Positions 37,645-49,950 of a stretch of DNA of 64,000 nucleotides are shown here, one piece after another (position 1 is the first letter of the stretch; the number at the start of each line of letters is the position of its first letter). This DNA is from Isoetes taiwanensis (Eukaryota > Streptophyta > Lycopodiopsida > Isoetales > Isoetaceae): assembly GCA_021234155.1 (NCBI GenBank), contig JAJEKV010000090.1:3523631-3587630 (forward strand). Direction: 5' to 3'. Below the pieces are notes generated by a model. That model saw only the letters and a list, made by a program, of their open reading frames with translations, did no database searches and was not told the DNA's origin. Made by a program: the position numbers and the translations under genes.

Positions 37645-38677
37645 TTCATATAAAAAACTTGCATATGACCCTCTTATTTTGGGTTTTTGACATCTACCTA
37701 TAGATGTCGGCATCTTCGTGTGACATCGCCTTACCTCTTCCCCCATTAGCACATTCACCTCCAATAATTGCCTCATAAATCACATGTGAACTTTCTCTCA
37801 TCATCAACAATGTTCTGTTGGTCATTTGAGTGGTTAGGTTTAATGCTCGGTGGCACAATGTTATGGATGCTACTTGAAAAAACAACCTTCTACGTTACCT
37901 GCTGTGCTGATGATTTTAGAGGATGATTTGATTGAGCCATCCTCTCTGCTATGCAGTAGCTGTATTGTATCATTCCCCTCAACTCTTTGTCGCAATGCTC
38001 TAGACTAGTCTATGATGCAATTGATTTTAAAGCACGATCCATTTTATGATAAAGAAATTGAAGAAGGTCCTAGTGATGGGGTTACAAGAGCCCAAACAAA
38101 CTCCTTTGGATCTAGTAAAAATGGTTTACTTGAATCTTTTATTTTAATTGCCTTATTCTGCTGGCTCAAAATTATATGCTAGATAAGAGTAAACGGTTGG
38201 TACATTGACTGGCCTCTCCACCTGATGGTCTCATAGACGTATTGATAAACATTTCATTTCATTCCATTTCTTCACAACACCACCTGGCAACGGCATTGAT
38301 CTTCAAAATGCCCCCAAACTTAGGAGTGAAAAACACTGATGTACATGAAGCACATCTGCTCCCCAAGGATCGAATGCCTTTATGGTTTAGGGATAGTCAT
38401 TCCAAAAGCCCTATACTTATCTGTATCCACTTTGTATTTTCAGCCCAAGGAAACTACAACTCTTCAAGTTCAATCTTGGCATGAGCCAACCTGCCAACCC
38501 CGTTGTCATATTTTGTGAGCCCATGACGTGAAGCTCATGCTGGTTTCACTTCCTTAGCCTTCTGGACTGAAATAAATGGGATTGGCTGCACACTGCATTG
38601 GAAAAATTATCTCCACTTTTCAATTCTAGTCATCTTTTGACTTAGCAAAGCATTCGTTATGAAATTCGTGTCTGCTT

Positions 38678-41600
38678 TTATATCCACTCTGGCCCTCTGA
38701 AAGGTGCACCAACCATGATAATGCCTCGTTCATGAACAGTTGAAGACCGCCCTGTCCCTAGATTTGACCTGTTAGCAATTCTTCTCAACATATCCGCATA
38801 CCTAACAGTGGTGCCACCTCGATTTCTTGATAAATTTGCATTGGGTCTTCGAACAACTATGCTTAGACTGTTTTGGTCCTTTGAAGATATATGATGTTGC
38901 TTCGAAATATCAGGAATAGTGAAATTGCTTTGATGACCTGAAGGTAACTTGGTCGTAGTGTTCACAGGTCGCTTAGTATACCGTATGTTTGTGCTCTGCC
39001 TATATGATGATGTTTTAGGCTCCATATTCTCTGGCAGATCATGGAACTTGCAAACATGTAGCTCAAACTCCCTATCAATGGACAGCAGCTGCTTGTGGGC
39101 TTCTACAAGTGAGCTTGCAAGCTTATTACAAACTTCCCAGAAAGAAGACACTGGCCCTTCTGTATTTGGATCATGCTTATCTTTCCTTTGCTCCAGCTGC
39201 AGCATAGAATCGTGAAGGTTTTTGAGTTGCAGACTTGAAAGATTGAATATCAGTATCATGTAACATGGGACATACCTGGCGTTGCAGGACTTCCATTTCT
39301 TTCCCAAGCAGCAGTTGAAGATCTTGGAGTTCTTGCTGAAGTGAAATCTACATGGAAGGTTGCTTAATATGTTTGTAACTTATATTTTTAAATTCCATAT
39401 ACATATATAGCAATGGACTCAGTTCATATTACTCATCATACAACATAAGACCAGAATATATAAAGCAACATGCTTCAAATAGTCAAATGCATCCCTTTTC
39501 TTTGTTGCAGTTTTGTTTGGCAGAAATCTGCATCTTAAGTGACCTGTATTTAAGCAGCTGTCTTCTCAAACAAAAATGCCTCCCCCAGATCTGATACTTG
39601 ACGTATACAAAGCTTACATTGTGTCGTATATTGGTTACTCTCTAACATTAAATATCAATACATTACATTAGACAGTATAGTAGCTATAATTCTAAAATGT
39701 GATAGGAAAACGGCGATGGCATGATATCTTGGCAGATGGAGAAAGGCGATCACATCACTCTTATCAGCACATTCTAGTTATGGTACCGAGCTTTTGATGG
39801 TGCCATCTTTGACCTTGCAATTAGTGCTGTTGTAGTTAGAGGTCAGAGAGCAAAGAATGCCTTATTTTTCATTTTCCTTTGCAAAGGTCCCATGAGCCAG
39901 TCCAACTCTCGTGGATGATAAAAACTCTAAATTTCTAACAAAGAGGTTGCCAGTACTTACTACAAGCTACATAAAGCAATGCCGTCATCCAATCATTTGC
40001 ATGCTCTCTGACACTTGAAGATGGATATAATACAAAAAGAACAGCTTGCAATCAGCATAAAGCATACCTGTAACACGCGTAATGCGCGGCTTGTGAAGGA
40101 TGATCTTTTGCAGATAGAACTGCTCTGGAGTACCAATTGCCTCTTTTCATTTTTGCCCTCTTCATTGTCACTTATAGCTACATTACGACTTGCAGAATCA
40201 TCTCTTAACTCAGGTTCTCCAACATTTCCTGTCATTCCGCATTCATGTATTTCTGAACTCTTAAAAGTGGCAGAATTATGGTTTCGCGTAGCTTTTACAG
40301 AGTTCCGTCCTTTTCTCATCATGAGTTCTTCTCTACGAGGAGCACCGGGGTAACAAGTATGAAAGTAATTATAAATGCATTGCTTAGATCTCAACCGTTC
40401 GCTTTTGTCCACATTTGCTATGTAATGGCACCATTCTAGAAAGTAATGTTCCAAGCGTCGACGTAATCCAATTCTTCTTATCCATAGAGGGAAAAGAGTA
40501 AGCAACCTATCTAGCATTGCACTTCTAAAGATCATTTCCTTCTGTGGCCTTGAGCTTGTAATAAAAGCCCGCCATAAGGATAGCAGGATTGACACAAGTT
40601 TGTTGTTCCCTGGTATCTCAATTCTTAATTCCTTTTCCACTGCAGCACTTATGCTTCTGCCTGTTGATGTGGCAATGATGTCCTCTTTGTTTCTAAGACC
40701 CTGAAAGTGCTTCAGCTTTATGGCCAAGCAGTTTGCTCTTAAGGCCTCTGCAATCCACTTCCACCTCCACGTCACACAATTCCCACATGTCACAACTCCT
40801 AGAATTTTCTTTGAGCTACAATGATGCGGAGCAGGCCCATTGGTTGCAGATATAAGCCAATCTTTTGGACCATCACATTGTGACCTGTAATTTACATAGT
40901 TTGTAGGGTTTATTCTATATGATTCATTTGAAACTTGAGGACAAAGTTCGTTATTATCCACAGACTCCTCTTTTTGGGACAAGAAACAAGACTCAGAATC
41001 ACAAGGAGGAAGCAGGTTTCCTTGGAAAGTTGTTATCTCTTCCATTCCATATTCATGGGCATCTGAAAAAATGCGTGCTGGCATTTTTGTCCTCTCCAAA
41101 AGTCCGTTGGAATGCAGAGAGAATGAATCTCTGTCATACGATACTTCCATTTGTTTTATGTGGGACGTTAAAATTTTCAAATGCTCAACAATATCAGCAG
41201 CAATGGCTTCAGATGCTTTTACGCGACCATCTGATAAACTATCTATTTTCATTTGCAGCTTCTGCAGCAAAGAACAAAAAGGATAAACATCAACTAGTAA
41301 AAACAACAAAAAATATAGATTTCAGAAGTGTTAGTACAATTAGGTTCTAAAACTTAAAGGGGCAATAACAGAAAGATGCCTGGACCAAATCGCTCGAAAG
41401 GAGTACCAGTCTCAATGGATACTTTTTCAATTTGCTTTGTGCATCATGTCATAGAAGAAAAAGAATGTCTTTCATAGTACTGTAATGAGGTGCAGGAAAG
41501 TTGTAGGAAATGTGGAGATGGAGGAAGAGGAAATTCAGCTCTAACAAACATCAACAGCCGATGGCATCATAATGTTGCACTAGAATACTAGATTGTGACA

Positions 41601-43983
41601 TAAGACCACCATTAAACCAAATTACTATACGGGATTTTGGTTCTCCTTTTCAAGTGTTAAATAGTTCCCATTGCGGTACACAAATGACAAAACCGATGCA
41701 ACAATTTTACAAACATAAGGTAAATGAGGAGTTGAAGTAGTACATCAACATGATTGGATGCTGCGTTTGTACATTCGAATGCCTTGTTTAACTGTGCTCT
41801 CAGATCATCCTTTTCTTGTGTAATTTGATGGGTTTGCTCCTTTATTGAGCTTATCTCCATCTGAATCACAAAAAAACAGCTCAGATGATGGATTAAGGAT
41901 AAAATACTAAGTTCTGGATCATTTAGCTTCAACAGACTTTATGGAAACAATGTCTATGTTCCTTTTTCCCACCACACATTGGTCTTAATTATTCCTGCAT
42001 GTGCTTCCCAGGCCCAGCACATATAAAAGCATTGTTTGTTTTGGTGATATGACCTCTTATTATTAACATCTCCAAAAAGAACAAAGATGTCAACTTCAAT
42101 ATTTAAAAGTTTATCGGGATTAAACCTTTACCTCCAATATGTCTTTTTCCTTCTTCCACTGTTTCTGTTCAATCATCAATTGGGCTTCCCCCTCGGATTT
42201 CCAGGCAAGCACTTGCTGCCGGTGCCTCTGTTCTGTGTCAGATATTTGTCGTCTTAATTTTTCGATTTGTTCTGCTAGCAATCTAACTTCCTCATCTCTG
42301 CGTGCAAGCTATAAACATAGCACAATGTAAGAGCAACGTGTGTGTACTCCAGGATAAAAGTTTAGAAACACCAAGATACCTGATCAAGCAACGCGCGGTT
42401 CTCATTTAGAGCGCCCACTTTTTCTTTCTGAAGCAGTGCTATGTTAGCTTGCATTGTGCCATCTAATCGGGTTCTTTCATCTTCAAAACATTTTAACCTT
42501 TGCCTCAACCTATTTATTTCAATATCACGTCTCATGACCTCTTCTTCCATTCTCTGGCTTCTAGGCTCTTCTACTTGACTTTCCATAGCCTGGTAAAAAA
42601 ATAATTTGATATTAATTCTTCTTCCATCATATTCTTCGGCCATGGCCTCTGGTCTCCTCAACTCGAGTTTCCATAGCCTGGTAAAAACAATTATTTAAAA
42701 TTTGCTAAGAGAAGAAATTCCAATCATAACCATATGAATTTGGCAGCACAGCTCAGGCAGTGCAAAAAAACCCAAAGACTAGAAGAGGATTCGTTGTCCC
42801 AGTTTAAACAAATAAAAAGGACGAGTGAAATTCAATGACTGTGCAAAAGTCTCCAATCCCAAAATAGATAACAAGAGGATCGACATTACCAGAAGTGGGG
42901 GATACCTATTTGCAGTTAAGAGCTGATCTACTAATCATCGATAAGTTTAATAAGCATTCAACTATTATCTAAGATGCAGTGTTCCAAGAGATCTGAACCA
43001 GTGGTTTGCTATATAGGGCTCAGATATGAGCCTCATAAACAAGACAATGCATCCAATGGGGCCCTAATTTCCATACTAATAACGTATACATTTGCATCTA
43101 GCAAAAACGAAAAAATGCTGCTCGCAGGTCCATTCAATTCCACGAGATTCTGATAATAACCTATGTGAGGTTGGAGCAAATGGCTTACAAATTTATTATG
43201 CAAATTTTGCCTCGCTTCTTCTTTGACAGCAGACATATGAGCTTGGAGTTGACCAATCTCTGCCAATGCCCGTGCCAGATTCTTTTCCCTCTCGACTAGC
43301 TGATGCTCCATAGATAACAAACATGCCTCATCCTTTTGAGCTTCCTCCAATACCTTCTTTAACTCTTGGCTAAATACATTCTGTGAAACGAGCCCACTGT
43401 TTAGAACATGCAATAACAATGTAAGCAATGCAATTAACTATGCATGTACATATCAATACCATTTATGCAAGAAAGATTATTAAATTTATACCTTGAGGTG
43501 CATGTGCCGCCAACGCTGAAATGCAAGAACTGCATTAACAACATTCCCTTGAGAATGTCCTCCATTAACGTGACTGTATTGTGGTTGATTAGTCATTATA
43601 AAGTCTTCTTTGAGGTCAGAAAATGCACCAAAAGGTTGTCCCTCGTTGTCCTGTGGCCATTCATTCATTTCTATGGACTCGGGCTGAGACTTGAATTCTA
43701 ATAAATTCTCTACCCCTGAAAGGGCCTCCCTCAGCTTTCCAACAGACTCTTTTGCTCTTTCGGTATCCACCTCACCATTGCCAACCATCGAACCAGATGA
43801 GTTCCCACCATTTGTGCCTGTAAAAGACAATGCTTTTCTTTGATTGGAATGCCTATTTCTTATAACAACAGTAGCACGGGTTCTTCTTTTTGATCTCCTT
43901 AGAACTGTTCTTTCACGTTGGCTTCCCTCACTATCTAAGGCATCTTCACTGGAGGAGGCCGATGTACTGCTACCTCTATCCAT
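38678..43983 (-). CDS. Large coiled-coil protein of unknown function (990 aa, 8 exons)
   Basis: Eight exons join in frame: 43492-43983, 43189-43380, 42380-42589, 42132-42308, 41744-41860, 40068-41261, 39276-39347 and 38678-39196. Each is a multiple of three, every intron is phase 0 with GT-AG ends, and the total is 2973 bases. The start chosen opens MDRGSSTSASSSEDALDSEG; an upstream in-frame ATG at 44031 is possible. Residues 1-45 are Ser/acidic, then comes a basic patch RRSKRRTRATVVIRNR. Residues about 165-440 are heptad-like coiled coil (QELKKVLEEAQKDE, RDEEVRLLAEQIEKLRRQIS). Exon 6 (residues 397-794) holds a Trp/Arg-rich conserved-looking block, TWRWKWIAEALRAN to RRLEHYFLEWCHY. A short coiled segment follows, then a basic tail ending APFRGPEWI. 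It looks like a scaffold, cytoskeletal or chromosome-associated protein, but I do not recognise the family. It appears intact. Confidence 0.85.
42590..42677 (-). repeat. 88-bp duplication carrying a second splice acceptor
   Basis: Within intron 2 of the coiled-coil gene, the acceptor and start of exon 3 (TTTTTACCAG then GCTATGGAAA) occur twice, 88 bases apart, at 42589 and 42677. The upstream copy resembles the exon (GTTGAGGAGACCAGAGG) but reads into TGA after 16 codons. Use of that acceptor would shift the frame. Confidence 0.88.
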
Positions 43984-46750
43984 AGTCAAGCAAATATTCA
44001 AGCATGCATTTTGGCCAAACACCAAAACCAATTTTCCAACCTATACAATGCCAGTCTTCGTTGCTCATATAATTCTGTTTGAAGGACAACTGCGCATGAT
44101 GAAGACATGTTGAAGCAATGCTGGAGTTATGTTTCCGTTCCGGTGGTCAGCAAAGCTTCATGGTTGGAACATAACATGGCAAGAAAGTGCATCGACGTCG
44201 GGTTCCATTGGCAATTTGGCATTACTGCACACACGTGGCTTTATAAGTCACAAACTTACAATTGGGGGGTTGGAATTCCAGTGTTAAAGGGCAAACTTTC
44301 TAGGTTCTATCTGGTTAGCCTACCTATCACCAGTCCGATATTTTGTGTTTAGAGCTGGGCCTTTCATTGTCTTTGATAGAAAATCATAAGAAAATTTGCC
44401 GGAAAAATTCCTACCCAGCATGAACATAGCAAAAAAAAAAAATCAATTTCAATCAGTTGTTTTATAGTGTTCTCCGATCTTTGCCCAACATTGGAATATA
44501 CTGCCATATTCATGATGGCCTTTTGAATTGCAGGTTTTTGTGATGGCCTGCCACGTTAGCCCTCTAGGTAACTAGATATCCTTGCATTAGACAACTGTAA
44601 TACGAGCTCCCATCAAAACTTTCATGAGACATGACAAGTTGGTACACATGAGTTGAATGATGCAATACAAATGAACGAAGCTTGGCAAAGAATTTAATCT
44701 TTATATCCTACTTAAACATTGATACAAATGATAATCCACTAATCCATATAATGTGTACAATGCTTAATTCACAAGTTAGAATCTCCAGAGGCCTTGTTAA
44801 AGGCTTGTAGAGATCCATCACTTATGGCACTTAAGTGCGACTGCCCTCCAAATCTCCTTTCTTATTGCTTACACCATGAACATGTTATTAGTCATAAAGG
44901 AAGGAAGGAGGGAAGAAAATTTTAACGTCTGGCGGAACCTAATCGCTATGGACCTTAATATAAAGAGAGAGGGCAAAAGCCCGATCAAACTTCTGTGGAC
45001 CAAGCCCTGACTAAGCCAAAAGGCCGGGTCAAAACCGAATCAAACGCGGGGACTAGCCCCTGAAGATGTATAGAACTCGGGACTATGCCTGTAGCAAATC
45101 ACAATACTAGAATAAAACAAAACAAAGTGGCATAAGCCTGCTGCATCTCTTGAAGTCAAATCAAATTTTACAATGCATACACGCCATGATCAAGTGGCCG
45201 TAGCTGATCCCGAATGCATACCGTCACTTCTATACGTTCCCCACTTCCGGCAAACGAAATTTCGCTGACTGATATTAATCTCATCCTTCCGCCGATGTAG
45301 CCGTATTGGGTAAGGTCTTCCCCCGGACGGTAGGCTGAGGTCCCTTTGCAAAATGATTGCCATGGCTTTTTGCGGATGCGTACCGGATAAAGCATCCCCG
45401 AACCGACTGGCCAAAATGACGGACTACGCTACGTCGCCTAACCTCGACGAGCCGAGAATGCCATCCGCCTTTAATGCATCACCTCACAGAAGAAATACCT
45501 CACCGGCCCCAGAGTGTCGCTACCTCCAAAACCCACAATGCGTGAATGCGTCTTAATCTGCGCGACGTATTCCCGTCGCTTCGGAAGTGGACTCCTGCGG
45601 CAAGTAAGTAAACAACTCCTGGATGACGGGCCGGTGGGCAATGGCATGTGGTAATTACCTACTGACGTAGTAATCCATATCGCTCGTGACGCTTTAACCC
45701 CGGTGGGAGATATCGCGTAGTAATCGCCTGCGTCGTTACCGAATCACCAATCAGAAAGATATCTCTAGAAGCTGACCCAAATTCTGCCAAGCAATCGGTA
45801 CGATGTTCCTGCGGAGTGTGATCGTCTGATTGATCGCGCGCATCCCGGCTCAACAACTGAGGCAACAAATGGATCGCAGCATCAACCCTTCGTCAAGGCT
45901 GCTACAGCCCAAAGATGCATCCGGAGCGGATTGGCGTTGTCCGGGGTGTGTCCGGTTCCGCCAAGATAGGTGCCGAGGCCCAAATGATGGGTTGCCTCGA
46001 AGATATGGCGCAATCGCTGGTCATATGGCCTATTCAAGACCGGGCTCCTAAGAAATGACGGTGTTCTTCTTTACGGTTCTCGCCATGCGCTTTGATCTCG
46101 ACGAAAGCCAATTCAGAGCTACAAGAGGGATGGTCGAAAGTTTAACCGCTATAAGAAAAGAAGGAGCTCCAAGCTTCAAGAAATCGTAAAATCAGATACG
46201 GGCTACAAAACAAAAAGTACCTCCAAGAGCTTTTAGACAAAGAAAGCGCAAGAGCTTACCAGTAAGGGATGAACTAACAGCAAAACGCAATCCCAAACTC
46301 CTGTGAATTACCGGATTCAAGGTAGGTTGTGAGTGATAAAGGGGCCGTGAATGATCAAGAAATCAAAACCGAGACAATTCAAATCGGCCGTGGTGAGGGT
46401 ATCAAAAAGCGCGTAAGCAAAGTAAGGGACTCTCACCAACTGTCGCGGATTCACTGGATTGTCGCGGATTCCTCAAGCCGAGGTCAAACTGCCATCACAC
46501 CTAAAGCCAAAAAGGGCTTAGGTAAGGCCGGCCCAGCCAATAACAATATTAAAATGCATAATGGAAACAACCACAACAATCATTAAACCATGAATACCTC
46601 ACCTCAGAGCCGCATTGTGCTACAGTTCAAAATTCATTGTTAATACATAATCCCAAGCAATGATACCAAGACACATTATGCACATGAAATACTGGAACAT
46701 CATCAATGCAATAGGTTATGCGTGCACCAATTATATCCACGAGTTCATCA
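43984..46750. other. Upstream of the coiled-coil gene and GC-richer spacer
   Basis: 43984-44350 should hold the promoter and leader of the coiled-coil gene; I see no certain TATA box. 45.1-46.5 kb is GC- and CpG-richer with short open frames and no domain, similar in texture to 20.5-23.7 kb, possibly an old transposon. Confidence 0.4.
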
Positions 46751-46800
46751 AGAATAGAATAGAATAGAATAGAATAGAATAGAATAGAATAGAATAGAAT
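46751..46800. repeat. (AGAAT)10 microsatellite
   Basis: Ten perfect AGAAT pentamers, the same unit and orientation as at 8631-8695. Confidence 0.97.
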
Positions 46801-48600
46801 AGAGTGGTTTTTATCATCCATGGAGACCAATCGACCTATGCGACCCAATGAACGAGCGTAGCAGGCTTATTATTTTTTTGGAAAAAACTATGGCAGTAAT
46901 AAGAATGTTGTCAAACTGTACAAGTATACATCATGAAATATCTACATGTCAGGTGAGTGTCTGAGGACATAGCTGATCCAACCTATCCATGACCTCCTGA
47001 AGGTATGATCCCAACATCCGTGCAGCATTGACAAAGCCCATCCTGGCATGGCTCCCCAATCCATCCAACAGACGTCTCCGCATGGTTACCCAATCCATCC
47101 GCTTCCATCTCAATCTCGAGATAAAGGTATCCGTAATGAGGTACGAATCACGTTTCTTTCATAGGGCAAATGAGTACGCCTCGTTCCAATGTGGGATTTA
47201 TGTTGGCATCTCAAAGCTTGTTGAGGAAGCAAACATCAACGTATTGTCTCAAGTTATGACTATCTACTTCTACAGACCTTCATGCTCCATGTGTGTCTTG
47301 GCTAATATCTCCATTTGCCCATTGAGCTCCTCTTTTACCTCCAAGAAGCCTCCTTAAGGCATTACGTCCAATTGCTACAAAGATAAGCTGTTAGGAGATG
47401 ATAATCTTCCATATTGACCATCTTTTAAAAGTAGACGATGTTGATGATAAAGGACCATCATCCGGGCGAAAGGCAGTTTCCATCTCTTGCAACATGATTT
47501 GATATGGGGATCAGTGGACTCACCCCCTGCTGTTTGTCCTAAGAAGGATTTCTAGACACGCGACTGCCTTAAGTCATTCTAGGTAGCAAGGACATGCATC
47601 GGGCCCCATACTTCAACTCCATATAAAAGGATCTGCCCACTCAAGACCTTTGAACATATGCTTAATAATGTGGGCTCCAATCATACAAATTCGTTTCTAA
47701 TGACCGTTGTTTTGCATTGCATATAGCGTTTGCCTTTGTTGGATTCATGGCTGTAATCTACTACCAAGCACTTGTAGCGTGAGCCGCGGCTCCAGTTTCT
47801 GTAAGCGAGAGTCCAGTGCAGGGTTATGCCAATGAGGCCACTTCCCATGTCCGCTGACCTCTACTTTGAAGGGCCTCCTGCCTGGTGTCCGCTCTCTTTG
47901 TGCCAGCTTAATTCGACTCTCCGCATCATGGTAGTACCACAACTTTGATCGACCTAAGAGATGGTTGTTTCACTGCCTCTTGTCAAAGACGCTGCCTATC
48001 CCGTGTCATGGCATCTATGGTGGTGGATGGGGAGTCCATGCGCTCGCGTCGTACGATCCTACTTTGTCATGTCAGCTCTCCTCAAGTCCGCCACAAAGTG
48101 ATGTTGTCTTCAATTGCTATGGACCTATATATACAATCCGTTGTTTCTATTGTCAATTGCCTTCTGAGCACCTGGGTACTGAGGACTATACCTCTTCTAT
48201 CAAGCCTCGTATATTATTACTATCTATTATCCCATCGAGTTGTTTCTAGGCCTTCGTCAATGCTTGATTTGCCGTTAGACTTGAGCAGCCAACTGCTTGC
48301 CGGGCCGACTTCGTTGATTGAGCCTCTAGCCATGCCTCCCTTCTTATTGAAGAGGTTTCTCCCTTGCCTTTATTATCTAGTGTGAGCCTCTTCGTAGGTC
48401 CGGCTCCACTTGGTCCCTCCTTAAGAGCTCGCCATGCAAGGCCGTTGCTAAGTGTGCTTTGGGCATAAGGCCTGGTCTTTGGGAGGCCTAACTGTGGTTG
48501 GGACTATGGTTTGATGGGTGTCTCCATCTAATTTGGGATCAGGAGGGGGTTATATAAGTGGCCATGGATGTTTGGGTTGTGAGAGGTGAGGTCCACAGCA
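46801..48600. other. Spacer around the RTE remnant
   Basis: Apart from the LINE remnant at 47440-47760, no feature is supported. A - strand stretch near 46960-47040 reads FVNAARMLGSYLQEVMDRLD, which is coding-like, but I cannot assign it. Confidence 0.35.
47440..47760 (-). mobile_element. RTE-type LINE remnant (C-terminal RT region)
   Basis: On the - strand, frames around 47600-47650 read GQILLYGVEVWG. This matches the P-x-LLYG-x-E-x-WG block after the catalytic site in plant RTE-type LINEs. A shifted frame near 47485-47520 reads PYQIMLQEMETAF, matching the following SYQVMLLETGA block. The two blocks are in the right order and spacing but separated by stops and frameshifts. It is inactive and unrelated to the L1 copies at the left end. 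Confidence 0.5.
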
Positions 48601-48648
48601 GTAGATTAGGTAAAGCTGGGAGGTGGTTGTTTCAGTTGATCGTGCTTT

Positions 48649-49087
48649 GAACGCTTTAGAATCCAGCAAAACTGGACTAAAACCATGATGGTTGCACAAC
48701 AATTTGGGCTCTTGAAGCAAAACCCTAAAGAGAAAATATGCAAAAGAAAAGTATTGTTCAAAGGATGTTTTGGATGCTTAGAATTCAAAAAGGGGGACTC
48801 AAAAACGTTATTTTGCACACCAATTTGGGCCTAGAAGCAAACCCTAGTGAGAGAATATACAAAAGAGAAATTTTGCTCAAAAAATCTTTTAGACGCTTAG
48901 AATCCAAAACAGGGACCCAAAAACGTCATTTGCACAACAATTTGGGCCCTAGAAGCAAAATCCTAGTGAGAGAATAGGCAAGAGAGAAGTGTTGCTCAAA
49001 GACGTTTTGGACGTTTAAAATCTAAAAGGGGGACTCAAAAACGTCATTTGCACAACAATCCCTAGTGAAAGAGTGTAGGCAAGAGTC
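48649..49087. repeat. Tandem array, 119-bp unit, about 3.6 copies
   Basis: Units start with GA(A/T/C)GCTTAGAATCC-like sequence at 48649, 48773, 48892 and 49010 (lengths 124, 119, 118 and a partial 78). Shared blocks are AACGTCATTTGCACAACAAT, TTGGGCC, AGAAGCAAA.CCTAGTGAGA and GTTGCTCAAAGACGTTTT. No open frame is conserved across units, since the lengths are not all multiples of three. Confidence 0.93.
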
Positions 49088-49678
49088 TAACCCTAGAGAG
49101 AGAGTGACCCAAGGCGCTACAAAGAGAAGGATGGAAGGCTCTAGGGAGGGACGGATGGGAAGGTGCTAGAGAGAGAAGGATAATGAGACACCATAAGCCA
49201 CGCGACAATCATACACGCAGTTGTCAGCCAGAGATGACGTTACGCACCGACACGGGTAAGCCCCCATGTGTGCACACACTCCTAACATGCATCTAGCATT
49301 AGGGGATCACATCTAAACCATGTAGTTATGGAGCCACTCTTACCGGGCCGCATTAATGCTCGATGTCCGGTGGACGCTCCACACGATACCTACCCTAAGA
49401 CATATACCGATTGCCTCGCCACGCCGTGAAACGCCTATCTGAATCGGTTACGTACGCCAACGTAGCCGAAAGCGTAGCACCTTAGGGCATCTGTAAGGTG
49501 TGTGTGATTAATTATGGGCACAATTGCCCATATGCACATCTTCTATCCATGTGTGTCAATGTGTACACATTCACCCATGGATATTTCCAGGGCCACTCTA
49601 TTTAATATGGGTGGGGCTACATCCAATTATCCCACATGCCTAAAGGGGATAATGGGGAACCCTAGCCCTAACCCTTTG

Positions 49679-49690
49679 TCTATATATAGG
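49679..49690 (+). promoter_or_regulatory. Putative LTR TATA box
   Basis: TCTATATATAGG, about 310 bases into the 5' LTR. The same place in the 3' LTR has TCTATATAGG (58207-58216). This is the likely start region for element transcription. Confidence 0.6.
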
Positions 49691-49889
49691 TTAAGGAAAC
49701 ACCAATATTGCCATTTTCGTTCATCTGGGTTTTAGGGCTCGCTTTTGTTTGCCTGTGAGTCAAAACTCGCGATCCCGTGACTTTGTCCGAGCCAACCACC
49801 GTTAGTTTCCGGATGTAGCTTCATCTTTCTAGCGCCAGAAAGGTGATGGTCGAGTTCGCAGCGTGAGGAGCGAGCTGTGGATCAGATAT

Positions 49890-49950
49890 CAATTTAATAG
49901 CCTAAAACCGCCTTCCGCCATCTAATCCGTAGGTTTAGCCTATTAAATTG
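49890..49950. repeat. Conserved inverted repeat inside the LTR
   Basis: CAATTTAATAGCCTAAAACC (49890-49909) pairs with GGTTTAGCCTATTAAATTG (49932-49950). The right arm is identical in the 3' LTR (58466-58484), and the left arm is recognisable there. Confidence 0.75.

Larger units (their letters stand above)
35906..38670. other. Intergenic between SEX4 and the coiled-coil gene
   Basis: AT-rich. Contains a 69-bp duplication, an ACGT run near 36642-36655 and a hairpin near 37572-37644, but no gene I can support. Confidence 0.45.

Noticed and set aside
48649-49087. Regularly spaced repeats as a CRISPR-like array
   Set aside because: The whole 119-bp unit is repeated, with no short constant repeat and variable spacer, and the context is a plant nuclear genome.
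49655-49680. CCCTAGCCCTAACCC, resembling telomere repeats
   Set aside because: It is a short stretch inside the LTR, recurs at the same place in the other LTR, and does not form an array.
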